Positions 43,323 to 50,914 of a stretch of 64,000 nucleotides of DNA are shown piece by piece (position 1 is the first letter of the stretch; every line of letters starts with the position of its first letter). The DNA is from JASHPR01 sp963815375 (GTDB lineage Bacteria > Actinomycetota > Actinomycetes > Streptosporangiales > Streptosporangiaceae). Below the pieces are notes generated by a model. That model was not told the DNA's origin and did not search any database. It saw only the letters and a list, made by a program, of their open reading frames with translations. The stretch covers positions 124,001-188,000 of the forward strand of contig CAWFGX010000004.1 of NCBI GenBank assembly GCA_963815375.1, written 5' to 3'. The position numbers and the translations under genes are program-made.

Positions 43323-44368
43323 CCAGTGTGCGCGAGCAGCTGGCCGCGGTGCTTCCCGCGGTCCGCGCGTTCGCGATCCCGATGCGCACTAAGTTCCGCG
43401 GCATCACTGTGCGCGAAGGCGCGCTGATCGAGGGCCCGGGCGGCTGGGGAGAGTTCTCGCCCTTCCCGGAGTATGGCCCGCGCGAGTGCGCCCGGTGGCT
43501 GGCCTGCGCGCTGGAGGCCGCGGCCGGTGCCTGGCCGGAGCCAGCCCGCGACCGGGTCGGGGTGAACGTGACGGTCCCGGCCGTGCCGCCACAGCAGGCA
43601 CGCGAGATCGTCGCCGCGTCAGGCTGCCGGACAGCGAAGGTCAAGGTGGCCGAGGCCGGTCAGTCCGGTGCCGAGGACATCGCCCGGGTGGAAGCGGTGC
43701 GCGAGGCGATCGGGCAGGCCGGCCGGATCCGGGTGGACGCCAACGGCGCCTGGGACGTCGCCCGCGCGGAGACGATGCTGCGCGCCCTGTCGGCCTTTGG
43801 GCTGGAGTACGCCGAGCAGCCGTGCGCCAGCCTGGCCGAGATGGCCGAGCTGCGCCAGCGGGTTGACGTCCCGGTAGCGGCGGACGAGTCCATCCGCCGC
43901 GCGGAAGACCCGCTGGCTGTCCGGGCAGCCGGAGCCGCCGACATCGTGGTGCTGAAGGCGCAGCCGCTGGGCGGGGTGCGCGCCGCCCTGCAGGTCGCGA
44001 AGGCCTGCGGCCTGCCGGTCGTGGTGTCGAGCGCGGTGGAGTCCTCGGTGGGCCTCGCTGCCGGAGTGGCGCTGGCCGGGGCCCTGCCTGAGCTGCACTA
44101 CGACTGCGGGCTAGCCACGCTGAGCCTGCTGGCCGGCGATGTCACCGCGGCGCCGCTGGTCGCGCAGGACGGGACGCTGCCGGTCCGCGCGGCAGCGGCA
44201 GACCCCGGTCATCTCTCGGCATGGGAAGCGGACCCGGCGCCCTGGCGCGCCCGGATGCTTGCGGCCGCCGAGTTCCTGCCTGACGTCCTGGCCCCGCTGC
44301 CGGCACCCGCCCCTCCCGGGCAGCCCGCCCCTCCCGGGCAGTCGGCCCCGCCCACGTTCACCACGTGA
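43319..44368 (+). CDS. menC: o-succinylbenzoate synthase MenC
   Basis: 349-residue enolase-superfamily enzyme that dehydrates SHCHC to OSB. The catalytic Lys pair KVKVAE (near residue 108), metal ligands in RIRVDANGAWDVA, LEYAEQPC and VPVAADESIRRAED, and the second Lys in DIVVLKAQPLGGVR are all present. The C-terminal tail is a Pro/Gly-rich low-complexity repeat (PAPPGQPAPPGQSAPP). GTG 43319 overlaps the menB stop; the stop overlaps menD (GTGA). Confidence 0.93.
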   Translation: MTSVREQLAAVLPAVRAFAIPMRTKFRGITVREGALIEGPGGWGEFSPFPEYGPRECARWLACALEAAAGAWPEPARDRVGVNVTVPAVPPQQAREIVAASGCRTAKVKVAEAGQSGAEDIARVEAVREAIGQAGRIRVDANGAWDVARAETMLRALSAFGLEYAEQPCASLAEMAELRQRVDVPVAADESIRRAEDPLAVRAAGAADIVVLKAQPLGGVRAALQVAKACGLPVVVSSAVESSVGLAAGVALAGALPELHYDCGLATLSLLAGDVTAAPLVAQDGTLPVRAAAADPGHLSAWEADPAPWRARMLAAAEFLPDVLAPLPAPAPPGQPAPPGQSAPPTFTT

Positions 44369-46143
44369 ACCCGTCGACGGCCTTCGCTACGGTCCTGGCC
44401 GACGAGCTCGTCCGGTGCGGCCTGCGCGAGGCTGTGCTGGCCCCCGGCTCGCGCAGCGCGCCGCTGGCGCTAGCCCTGTTCGGCCGGGTCCAGGCCGGAG
44501 ACCTGCGACTGCACGTGCGCATCGATGAAAGGTCGGCGGCGTTCACCGCACTCGGGCTGGCCAAGGCGGGCCGGTGCCCGGTCGCGCTCGTCTGCACGTC
44601 GGGTACGGCAGCGGCGCAGTTCCACGCCGCCGTGATCGAGGCGGACGAATCGGGTATCCCGCTGCTGGTGCTCACCGCCGACCGGCCGCCCGAGCTGCGC
44701 GGGACTGGCGCGAACCAGACGATCGACCAGCTCAAGCTCTACGGGACGGCGGTCCGGTGGTTCTGCGAGACCGGCGTGCCGGAGGCCCGGCCGGGCATGG
44801 CGGGCTACTGGCGGTCACTGACCTGCCGGGCCTGGGCAGCCGCCGCTGGCCTGGCCAGCGGCAGGCCCGGCCCCGTGCACCTGAACATCCCCCTCCGCGA
44901 GCCCCTGGTCCCCGACGCGGGTGCCACGGACTGGCCGGAACCCCCGGACGCCCTGGACGGCCGCCCCGCCGGCGCCCCCTGGACCACCTTCGCGCCCCCC
45001 CGGGCAGCATGGATGGACAATCACTTTCGTGCTGGCAGCAGTAATGGTCCATCGATGCTGCTCGCCAGCGAGCCGCTCGAGCTGGACTGGGCCGAACGCG
45101 GCGTCGTGGTCTGCGGAGACGGCGACTATGACCCGCGACCGCTGCTCGATCTGGCCGAGGCCGCGGGCTGGCCGGTGCTGGCCGAGCCGTCGTCGAACGC
45201 CCGGCGCGGCCCGAACGCGCTGTCCGCGTACGGGTACCTCCTCGGGACGCCCGGGTTCGCAGCGCGGCACCGGCCCGACATCATCGTCTCGGCTGGCCGG
45301 CCCGGCCTGTCTCGCGGGCAGCTGGCGCTGCTGCGCGGCCTGCCTGGAGCCGCCCCGGCCCGGCACGTGGTGCTCACCCAGGGCCCGGGCCAGTGGTCTG
45401 ACCCGGCGCGGACCGCCACCGACGTCGCGGTGGCGCTCAGGCTCCGCAGGCCCCGGGCAGCAGGCGGCGGCTCTGACTGGCTGGCGGCATGGCAGCAGGC
45501 CGAGGTTGCGGCCCGGCAGGCGGCCGACAAGATCCTTGACTCCGGCGATGCCATGACCGAGCCCCGGCTGGCCCGTGACCTCGCCTCGGCACTGCCCGGC
45601 GGCGCGCTGCTATGGGCGGCGTCCAGCCAGCCAGTCCGCGACCTGGACCTGCACATGGCCCCTCGCACTGGGGTCCGCGTGCTCGCCAGCCGCGGGGCCA
45701 GCGGAATCGACGGGCTGGTGTCGTCGGCCATCGGCGCGGCGCTCGCGCACCAGGCCGCTGGCGGTGGTCCCGCAGCTGCCCTGCTCGGCGACCTGGCGCT
45801 GCTCTGCGACGCGCCCGGCCTGATGCTTGGGCCGGACGAGCCGCGTCCTGACCTGTGCCTGGTCGTGGCCAACAACGATGGCGGCGGGATCTTCTCTGAC
45901 CTGGAACAGGCAGCGTTGGCTGGCCCGTTTGAGCGGGTCTTCGGCACGCCGCACGGGGCCGGCATTGCCAGCCTGGCCCGTGCTGCGGGCATCCCGCATG
46001 CCCGCCTGGAAGTCCCGGCGGAGCTGCCAGCTGTGCTCGACGGCCGGGGGCTGCGGATCGTGGAGGTCCAGACAGACCGTGCGGCAGCCGCCAGCCTGCG
46101 GGCCGCGCTCCGCGCCGCCTGTGCTGCAGCCGCAGCACCATAA
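44365..46143 (+). CDS. menD: SEPHCHC synthase MenD
   Basis: 592-residue thiamine-diphosphate enzyme condensing isochorismate with 2-oxoglutarate, the first committed step of classical menaquinone synthesis. N-domain motifs are VLAPGSRSAPLALAL, RIDERSAAFTALGLAKAG and VALVCTSGTAAAQFH; the TPP/metal motif appears at CLVVANNDGGGIFSDLEQA. An additional loop of about 25 residues (around AWMDNHFRAGSSNGP, residue 215) appears between domains. GTG start overlaps menC. menF and the later menA/menH steps are not in the window. Confidence 0.95.
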   Translation: MNPSTAFATVLADELVRCGLREAVLAPGSRSAPLALALFGRVQAGDLRLHVRIDERSAAFTALGLAKAGRCPVALVCTSGTAAAQFHAAVIEADESGIPLLVLTADRPPELRGTGANQTIDQLKLYGTAVRWFCETGVPEARPGMAGYWRSLTCRAWAAAAGLASGRPGPVHLNIPLREPLVPDAGATDWPEPPDALDGRPAGAPWTTFAPPRAAWMDNHFRAGSSNGPSMLLASEPLELDWAERGVVVCGDGDYDPRPLLDLAEAAGWPVLAEPSSNARRGPNALSAYGYLLGTPGFAARHRPDIIVSAGRPGLSRGQLALLRGLPGAAPARHVVLTQGPGQWSDPARTATDVAVALRLRRPRAAGGGSDWLAAWQQAEVAARQAADKILDSGDAMTEPRLARDLASALPGGALLWAASSQPVRDLDLHMAPRTGVRVLASRGASGIDGLVSSAIGAALAHQAAGGGPAAALLGDLALLCDAPGLMLGPDEPRPDLCLVVANNDGGGIFSDLEQAALAGPFERVFGTPHGAGIASLARAAGIPHARLEVPAELPAVLDGRGLRIVEVQTDRAAAASLRAALRAACAAAAAP

Positions 46144-46151
46144 ACGACGGG

Positions 46152-46748
46152 CTAATGCCGCTTGAAAGCGTCTGCCGCCTGCTGCACGCGGGCGGCATCG
46201 CCGGCCCACCAGTCTGAGTCACCGGCGTCATCATGATCCGGGCCGCCCCTGCCGTCGATCATCTCGCGGACGATGTCGGCGTGGCCTGCGTGCTGGGCTG
46301 TCTCAGCGAGCACCCGGATCAGCAAAGTGCCGGAGGTGCTATCCCGGTTACCCTCCCGCCACCAGGGCACGTGCGCGGGCGCGGTCAGGCCGAGCTCACT
46401 GATGGACTCATCGCAGTGGTGCCAGGCCGACTGATAGAACCCGATCAGGTCGGCCCGTGAATCGCCTGGCGTGGCCCACATGTCGGCACCGTCCCAGATC
46501 GACCCATCCTCGACCCAGGGCAGGCGGATGAGTGACGGTCGGCCCACGCAGTCACCCAGATAGCTGAACTCGATGCCCGCGAGGTGCTTGACCAGGCCCA
46601 GCAGGTTGGTGCCGCTCGGTGTCAGCGGCCTGCGAATGTCATACTCACCCAGACCGTCGAGCCTGGACAGTACCCCGTCCCTGGCATTCTGCAGGTAGTG
46701 GCGCAGTTCGCCGGCCACGTCCAGTCCGGCGGAGCGTTCTTCGGTCAC
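46152..46748 (-). CDS. DinB/DUF664 family protein
   Basis: 198 residues with the DinB-type four-helix bundle: SAGLDVAGELRHYLQNARDG, LLGLVKHLAGIEFSYLGDCV (His ligand 1) and LAETAQHAGHADIVREMIDG (His ligands 2 and 3). Many actinobacterial members are of unknown function; some are mycothiol- or bacillithiol-dependent transferases. GTG at 46748 (VTEERSAGLD) matches the typical family start; the longer frame to 46772 adds eight residues. It converges with menD. Confidence 0.82.
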   Translation of the reverse strand: MTEERSAGLDVAGELRHYLQNARDGVLSRLDGLGEYDIRRPLTPSGTNLLGLVKHLAGIEFSYLGDCVGRPSLIRLPWVEDGSIWDGADMWATPGDSRADLIGFYQSAWHHCDESISELGLTAPAHVPWWREGNRDSTSGTLLIRVLAETAQHAGHADIVREMIDGRGGPDHDDAGDSDWWAGDAARVQQAADAFKRH

Positions 46749-46804
46749 GCCTGGCAGATTACGCCAGCCCACCGGCAGATCTTAGTTTTTGGTCCGGGTC
46801 GGCC

Positions 46805-46873
46805 AGCGGAGGCGGACGGGAATCGAACCCGCCTGCGACGCAGCGCGCCGCACACCAATTTCGAAGACCGGGG
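46805..46873 (-). repeat. duplicate of the 3' part of tRNA-Sec (att-like fragment)
   Basis: 69 nt that match 50706-50774 at 65 of 69 positions in the same orientation: the whole acceptor 3' strand, T-arm, long variable arm and anticodon 3' stem of tRNA-Sec. The anticodon loop is altered (TCA to TCG) and the 5' half of the tRNA is absent, so it cannot be a functional tRNA. A 3'-end tRNA copy displaced on the 3' side is the layout left by site-specific integration into a tRNA gene. Confidence 0.75.
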
Positions 46874-46895
46874 CACGTCGTCCGAGCTGGCGGCC

Positions 46896-47087
46896 ATGGC
46901 GCGGCGCATCAGCCGGGCTAAGCAGCGCGACCGGGGTAATAGAAGGAGCCTGCCGCCAGCCGTCCTCATCCTGCGCGCGGTGATCAGCAACGGCGGCTTC
47001 AACGACTACTGGGCATTCCACCTCACCCGCGAGCACCAGCGGCTCTACCCCGGAACGGCGCAGGGGGCCGTACACGCTCGGGCCTGA
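46896..47087 (+). pseudogene. relic of an ISKra4-type transposase C-terminus
   Basis: Two reading frames carry the two ends of the conserved transposase C-terminal region. One reads ATGVIEGACR (46927-46956 region) and the other reads LPPAVLILRAVISNGGFNDY and WAFHLTREHQRLYPG. In intact ISKra4-family proteins these two blocks lie in a single frame separated by an acidic catalytic segment; here that segment is deleted and the frame changed. No terminal inverted repeats were recognised. It lies immediately beside the tRNA-Sec fragment. Confidence 0.6.
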
Positions 47088-47392
47088 TCCACCCTCACTT
47101 GAAACGAGCCGCACCCGTCGCAGACACGGCAAGCTCCGGGAAAGCCGACGTGTCTCCGCCACAAGCAAGGAAGGACGCGACCGTTCCTATGCAGACTGCT
47201 CATGAGTGACGGAAGTAGGTGGGTACTACGTGCACCACCTGGTTCGCAGGCCCGAAGCTCTCGGCGTGGGTAACCCCGGGCGTGTGGGCGAGCCTGCGCG
47301 CACCGTCCTGCGTGGACCTGCGCGCAACGTCCTGCGTGGATCTGCCCGCGGATCAGCTTGCCGGGAGTTGCGACATCGGTCGACCCATGAGG
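47088..47392. other. 305-nt non-coding gap with a 24-bp tandem duplication
   Basis: No supported gene. CCTGCGCGCACCGTCCTGCG TGGA-type unit occupies 47293-47316 and is repeated at 47317-47340 with one change (23/24). A 64-codon plus-strand frame across it is built from the repeat and is not convincing. Confidence 0.55.
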
Positions 47393-48421
47393 TCAGCTGA
47401 GCAGCTCGCGGGCGCGCGGGATGACCTGGCGGCCATAGAGTTCGATGTTGATCATGAGCTGGTCGTGGGTCAGGCCTGGCATGCCGTACTTCAGGTCGAA
47501 CCGGCTGGCACCCAGGGCGCGGAGGTTGGCGGCGATCTTCTGGGCGACGGTTTCGGGTGAGCCGACGTAGAGCGCTCCGTGTGGCCCGGTTTCCCGCTCG
47601 AACGACTCCTCGGTAGGGATGGCAAAGCCGCGCTCCTCGGCGACGAGGGAGATGATGTTCTGCCAGCGCGGCCAGAACTCCGCTTTCGCCTGCTCGTCGC
47701 TGGCCGCGACGTGGCCCGGCGAGTGCACGCCTACCGGAAGCGGTGGGCGGCCGAACTTCTCCAGGGCGCGCTGGTACAGCTCCGGGTACGCGGCGAACCG
47801 GGTCGGCGGGCCGCCGATGATGGCCAGCATGAGCGAGAACCCCAGGCGGGCGGCGCGGACCACCGACTGCGGGCTGCCCCCGACGCCGATCCACGCCGGG
47901 AACGGGCCGGACTCCAAGTGAGGCACCACGTCCTGGTTCAGCAGGGGCGGACGGGTCTTGCCCTCCCAGGTCACCGGACCGCCCTCGAGCAGCTTGGCGA
48001 ACAGCGTGGCCTTCTCCTCGAAGAGCACCTCGTAGTCAGCGAGGTCATAGCCGAACAACGGGAACGACTCGACGCTCGAGCCGCGGCCGAGGATGACCTC
48101 GGCCCGGCCGCCGGAGATCGCGTTCAGCGTGGCATACCGCTGGAACACCCGGACCGGATCGTCGGAACTCAGGACGGTGACAGCGGAGCCGAGGCGGATC
48201 CGTTCGGTCCGCGCCGCGATCGCGGCCAGCACCACGTCGCCGGCCGGCATCGGGAAGTACCCGGTGTGATGCTCACCTATCCCGAAGAAGTCCACCCCGG
48301 CTTGCTCGGCGAAGACACCCTCCTCGACCACGTTGCGGATCGTCTGGGCGTGCGAGACCGGCTTGCCATCGGCGTCGCCATTCCGGTCGCCGAAGGTGTC
48401 GAGCCCGAAGGTGAAGGTCAT
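47393..48421 (-). CDS. LLM-class flavin-dependent oxidoreductase
   Basis: 342-residue luciferase-like TIM barrel: EEGVFAEQAGVDFFGIGEHH, IRLGSAVTVLSSDDPVRVFQ, GGRAEVILGRGSSVESFPLF and LYVGSPETVAQKIAANLRAL. The group uses reduced F420 or FMN. It is the last gene of a three-gene minus-strand operon with an F420-reductase-like dehydrogenase (4-nt ATGA overlap) and a LUD protein, which favours F420 as cofactor by inference. It lies inside the tRNA-Sec-flanked segment. Confidence 0.88.
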   Translation of the reverse strand: MTFTFGLDTFGDRNGDADGKPVSHAQTIRNVVEEGVFAEQAGVDFFGIGEHHTGYFPMPAGDVVLAAIAARTERIRLGSAVTVLSSDDPVRVFQRYATLNAISGGRAEVILGRGSSVESFPLFGYDLADYEVLFEEKATLFAKLLEGGPVTWEGKTRPPLLNQDVVPHLESGPFPAWIGVGGSPQSVVRAARLGFSLMLAIIGGPPTRFAAYPELYQRALEKFGRPPLPVGVHSPGHVAASDEQAKAEFWPRWQNIISLVAEERGFAIPTEESFERETGPHGALYVGSPETVAQKIAANLRALGASRFDLKYGMPGLTHDQLMINIELYGRQVIPRARELLS

Positions 48422-49065
48422 GTGAGGCTCCTCGCGTCCTCGCGGACGGCGCGCTCGAATCCAGGCCGCGTCAGCACGACCCCGAACACCGGCCCGCCGG
48501 GCTGCAGCAACTGGCCCGCCCGCAGACTGTCCAGGCGAACCGGATCGTAGCCCAGCCGGTCGATCACGCCCGCAATCGTCACGACCGCCACGGAGTCGTC
48601 GCCCGCGACGCCTGCGGCCCGCCGGTCGGGAGCGCCCGCAGGCCGCGCCCAGTCCTCAAGATCGTGGTAGCCGATGTGATTGAGCGCCTTGACCACAGTC
48701 GAGCCGGCGAGCCGCCGGGCGACTATCTCGCTGCTTGCGCCGCCTTCGAAGGGTTTCAATGCTCCGTCGCTGGCCGGCCAGTAGTTCATCGCATCGACCA
48801 CGAGCTTTCCGTTGAGCGGTCCCGGACCGATGTCAAGAAAGCGGTGCAGTGGCATCGCGAGCACCACGATGTCGGCATCCGCCACGGCGTCGGCTGCCCA
48901 CCGGGGCTGCGCGCCGGGAATGACCAGCTCGGTGATCAGCGCGATGTCGTCCGGGTTGCCCGACGTGGCGATGGCCACTGCATACCCGGCCTTGATGGCC
49001 AGCCGGGCGATGACCGGCCCGACATGGCCCGCGCCAAGCACGGCCAGCCTGGTTGGCTGCCTCAT
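48418..49065 (-). CDS. NADPH:F420 reductase-like NAD(P)-binding protein
   Basis: 215 residues. A Rossmann motif RLAVLGAGHVGPVIARLAIK at the N-terminus, ADADIVVLAMPLHRFLDIG, GKLVVDAMNYWPASDG and STVVKALNHIGYHDLEDWA form the pattern of the F420-dependent NADP reductase (Fno)/NPDP-binding group. The closest biochemical role would be hydride transfer between F420 and NADP, or a dehydrogenase of unknown substrate. The start ATG overlaps the LUD stop by one base (TGATG). Confidence 0.78.
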   Translation of the reverse strand: MRQPTRLAVLGAGHVGPVIARLAIKAGYAVAIATSGNPDDIALITELVIPGAQPRWAADAVADADIVVLAMPLHRFLDIGPGPLNGKLVVDAMNYWPASDGALKPFEGGASSEIVARRLAGSTVVKALNHIGYHDLEDWARPAGAPDRRAAGVAGDDSVAVVTIAGVIDRLGYDPVRLDSLRAGQLLQPGGPVFGVVLTRPGFERAVREDARSLT

Positions 49066-49691
49066 CAGAACCCGACCACCTGCCGGATGAGAACGACGTG
49101 GATGCGTCCGGGCAACTCCTGGTGAATTTCCAGCAGCTTCCCGACCTGGCTGTGCTGCCCGTAGGCCGCCTGCGCGCGGGCGTCCTCCAGCGGCAGGCTG
49201 TGGGTGTAGACCCGCTCGTGCGCCGCTGCCAGGTCAGGGACGAGCTTTTGCGCGCCAGCGACGAAGATGACGTTGGCCGCGCCCCAGGCGTAGGAGGCGA
49301 GCTGGCTGCCCGACGCCGAGGCGATGACCAGCGTCCCGGCGCGGGTGATGGCGTGGACGCTGCCGAGAGCGTAATCGGGCTGACCGCCGATCGCCTTCAT
49401 CTGCTGCGCCTGGGTCGCGAAATCGAGCGCGAACATCTTGTTGCGCGCGGAGTCGTACAGCCCGCCGTCATTGATCGCATCTGCAATGCCGGTCTCGGCC
49501 AAGGTCACCGACGTGTTGGTCATCACCGACAAGCCCTGCGGGATACGGGCAAGGACGGCCTCCCGGGCGGCGTCGAGGTCATCGACGACCTCGACGCTGA
49601 ATCCGTGCTCCTCCAGGGCGACGACGGTCGCCTGGAGCGCGTGCTCATCGGGCAGGGTGGTGAACCGGGCAGTGGTGTCGGTCGTGCTCAT
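49065..49691 (-). CDS. LUD-domain (LutC/YkgG-like) protein
   Basis: 208 residues with LUD-domain features: AREAVLARIPQGLSVMTNTS, AGTLVIASASGSQLASYAWG, NVIFVAGAQKLVPDLAAAHE and RVYTHSLPLEDARAQ. LUD proteins occur in lactate-utilisation complexes and in other redox contexts; no LutA/LutB partner is present, so the role is open. ATG at 49691 is preceded by GGGGAAGGA; the GTG-like frame to 49709 is not needed. It heads the operon that reads toward 47393 and is divergent from a TetR gene. Confidence 0.78.
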   Translation of the reverse strand: MSTTDTTARFTTLPDEHALQATVVALEEHGFSVEVVDDLDAAREAVLARIPQGLSVMTNTSVTLAETGIADAINDGGLYDSARNKMFALDFATQAQQMKAIGGQPDYALGSVHAITRAGTLVIASASGSQLASYAWGAANVIFVAGAQKLVPDLAAAHERVYTHSLPLEDARAQAAYGQHSQVGKLLEIHQELPGRIHVVLIRQVVGF

Positions 49692-49732
49692 CGGATGATC
49701 CTTCCCCAACGGCGGGACAACGCTTGGAGGCG

Positions 49733-49754
49733 TAACCGGACTTTACCCCGGTTA
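49733..49754. promoter_or_regulatory. palindromic operator between the LUD operon and tetR
   Basis: TAACCGG (49733-49739), 8 nt, CCGGTTA (49748-49754): perfect 7-bp arms in the 87-nt divergent gap. TATATT (49753-49758) directly adjoining it is a good -10 for the TetR gene, so binding there would repress both directions. Confidence 0.65.
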
Positions 49755-49778
49755 TATTCCGGCCATAGAGTGAAGCCC

Positions 49779-50393
49779 GTGAACGAGCCCATGACCTGGG
49801 GACAGCCGCGGGCCGAGCGTGCCGACGCCGCGCGCAACCGGCGACTCCTGCTGGCTGCGGCTCGCGAGATCATCACCGGGCAGGGAACAGACACGCTGAC
49901 CATGGACGCGCTCGCCCAGCGCGCGGGCCTCGGCAAGGGAACAGTGTTCCGCCGTTTCGGCACCCGGGCAGGGATCTTCCAGGCGCTACTGGACGACGAC
50001 GAGCGCGACTTCCAGCAGCACGTCCTTTCCGGGCTCCCGCCGCTGGGCCCGGGCGCCCCGCCGCTGGATCGGCTCATGGCCTACGGCCGCGCCAGGATCG
50101 ACTTCCTGATCGGGCACCGCGAGATCGCGCGGGCCGCGCTGGACGGCAGGGAGTCGGTCCCAGCCGGATCGCAAACGCCCATGTCACATGCACACATCCG
50201 GTTCCTCCTCGGGAACATCGGCCTCGGCACCGCCGACCTGGACATCCTGTCCACCCAGCTCACCGCGGCCCTGGACGGCCCACTGCTGCTCTACCTCTCG
50301 GCCGCCACCCTTACAGCGGAAGCCCCGCAAGTCTCCGAACGCCTCGGCCAGGGCTGGGAGGACCTCGTCCAGCGCGTCTGCCGGCCAAGCTAA
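49779..50393 (+). CDS. TetR/AcrR-family regulator
   Basis: 204 residues. N-terminal helix-turn-helix: ADAARNRRLLLAAAREIITG, TLTMDALAQRAGLGKGTVFR and RFGTRAGIFQALLDDDERDF. The ligand domain (residues about 70-200) is typical of TetR and gives no substrate clue. Possible starts are GTG 49770, GTG 49779 and ATG 49791; 49779 is chosen. It is divergent from the LUD/F420-reductase-like/LLM operon, its most likely target through the intervening palindrome. Confidence 0.85.
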   Translation: MNEPMTWGQPRAERADAARNRRLLLAAAREIITGQGTDTLTMDALAQRAGLGKGTVFRRFGTRAGIFQALLDDDERDFQQHVLSGLPPLGPGAPPLDRLMAYGRARIDFLIGHREIARAALDGRESVPAGSQTPMSHAHIRFLLGNIGLGTADLDILSTQLTAALDGPLLLYLSAATLTAEAPQVSERLGQGWEDLVQRVCRPS

Positions 50394-50707
50394 CGGCGGT
50401 CAGCGAACCGGCTTCAGCCCCCTCTCAGGCGCGGCGGGCATCGGCGAGCGCCGCGGTCATCATGTTCTGCTGACCCGCGCATCAACGCCGAGATCACCGC
50501 GCAGCGCAGCGACAGCCGGGCGTGGGTCCATGTCGACGGTGATGTCCGCACGCGGCCAAGACCTGTCGGATCGCCAGCCAGCACCGCGTGTACGCGGCGC
50601 AGCGAGGATTCTGCAACTTGTTCACCGGAGCACCGTAACGGGGGCGTCCGCAGCATCCGCGCAGGGCTGCCCAGACACCCATCCTGAGCAGCATCTATGC
50701 AGGTCAG
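50394..50707. other. 314-nt gap between tetR and tRNA-Sec, no gene seen
   Basis: Several short frames on both strands, none with recognisable sequence, good start context or a consistent codon bias. It may be decayed DNA at the boundary of the tRNA-Sec-flanked segment. I see no transposase or integrase motif. Confidence 0.5.
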
Positions 50708-50800
50708 CGGAGGCGGACGGGAATCGAACCCGCCTGCGACGCAGAGCGCCGCACACCGGTTTTGAAGACCGGGGGGGCCACCAGGCACCCGGACGCCTCC
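50708..50800 (-). tRNA. selC: tRNA-Sec(TCA), selC
   Basis: 93-nt tRNA on the minus strand. The 5' acceptor GGAGGCG pairs with CGCCTCC, discriminator G; anticodon arm CCGGT-CTTCAAA-ACCGG gives anticodon TCA (reads UGA). The very long variable arm TGCGGCGC/GCGTCGCA and the D-arm GCCTGGTGGC region are diagnostic of selenocysteine tRNA. The T-arm is GCGGG-TTCGATT-CCCGT. The eighth acceptor pair would be U-C, so the stacked helix is better drawn as 7+6 than 8+5. CCA is not encoded. selD lies directly beyond it in the opposite orientation. Confidence 0.95.
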
Positions 50801-50914
50801 GGGGGCGACGTTACCCGGGAGCGGGCGGTGGCGCGTCATCGGGCGGCGCTGGCAGGCCGTGGGCTGCCCGGCACGCCGCGTCCGGCGGATTACCTGCTGG
50901 ATTACATTGGCTGT

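Noticed and set aside
46805..46873. a second functional tRNA-Sec or tRNA-Arg gene
   Set aside because: Only the 3' part is present; the 5' acceptor strand and D-arm are missing and the anticodon stem is broken.
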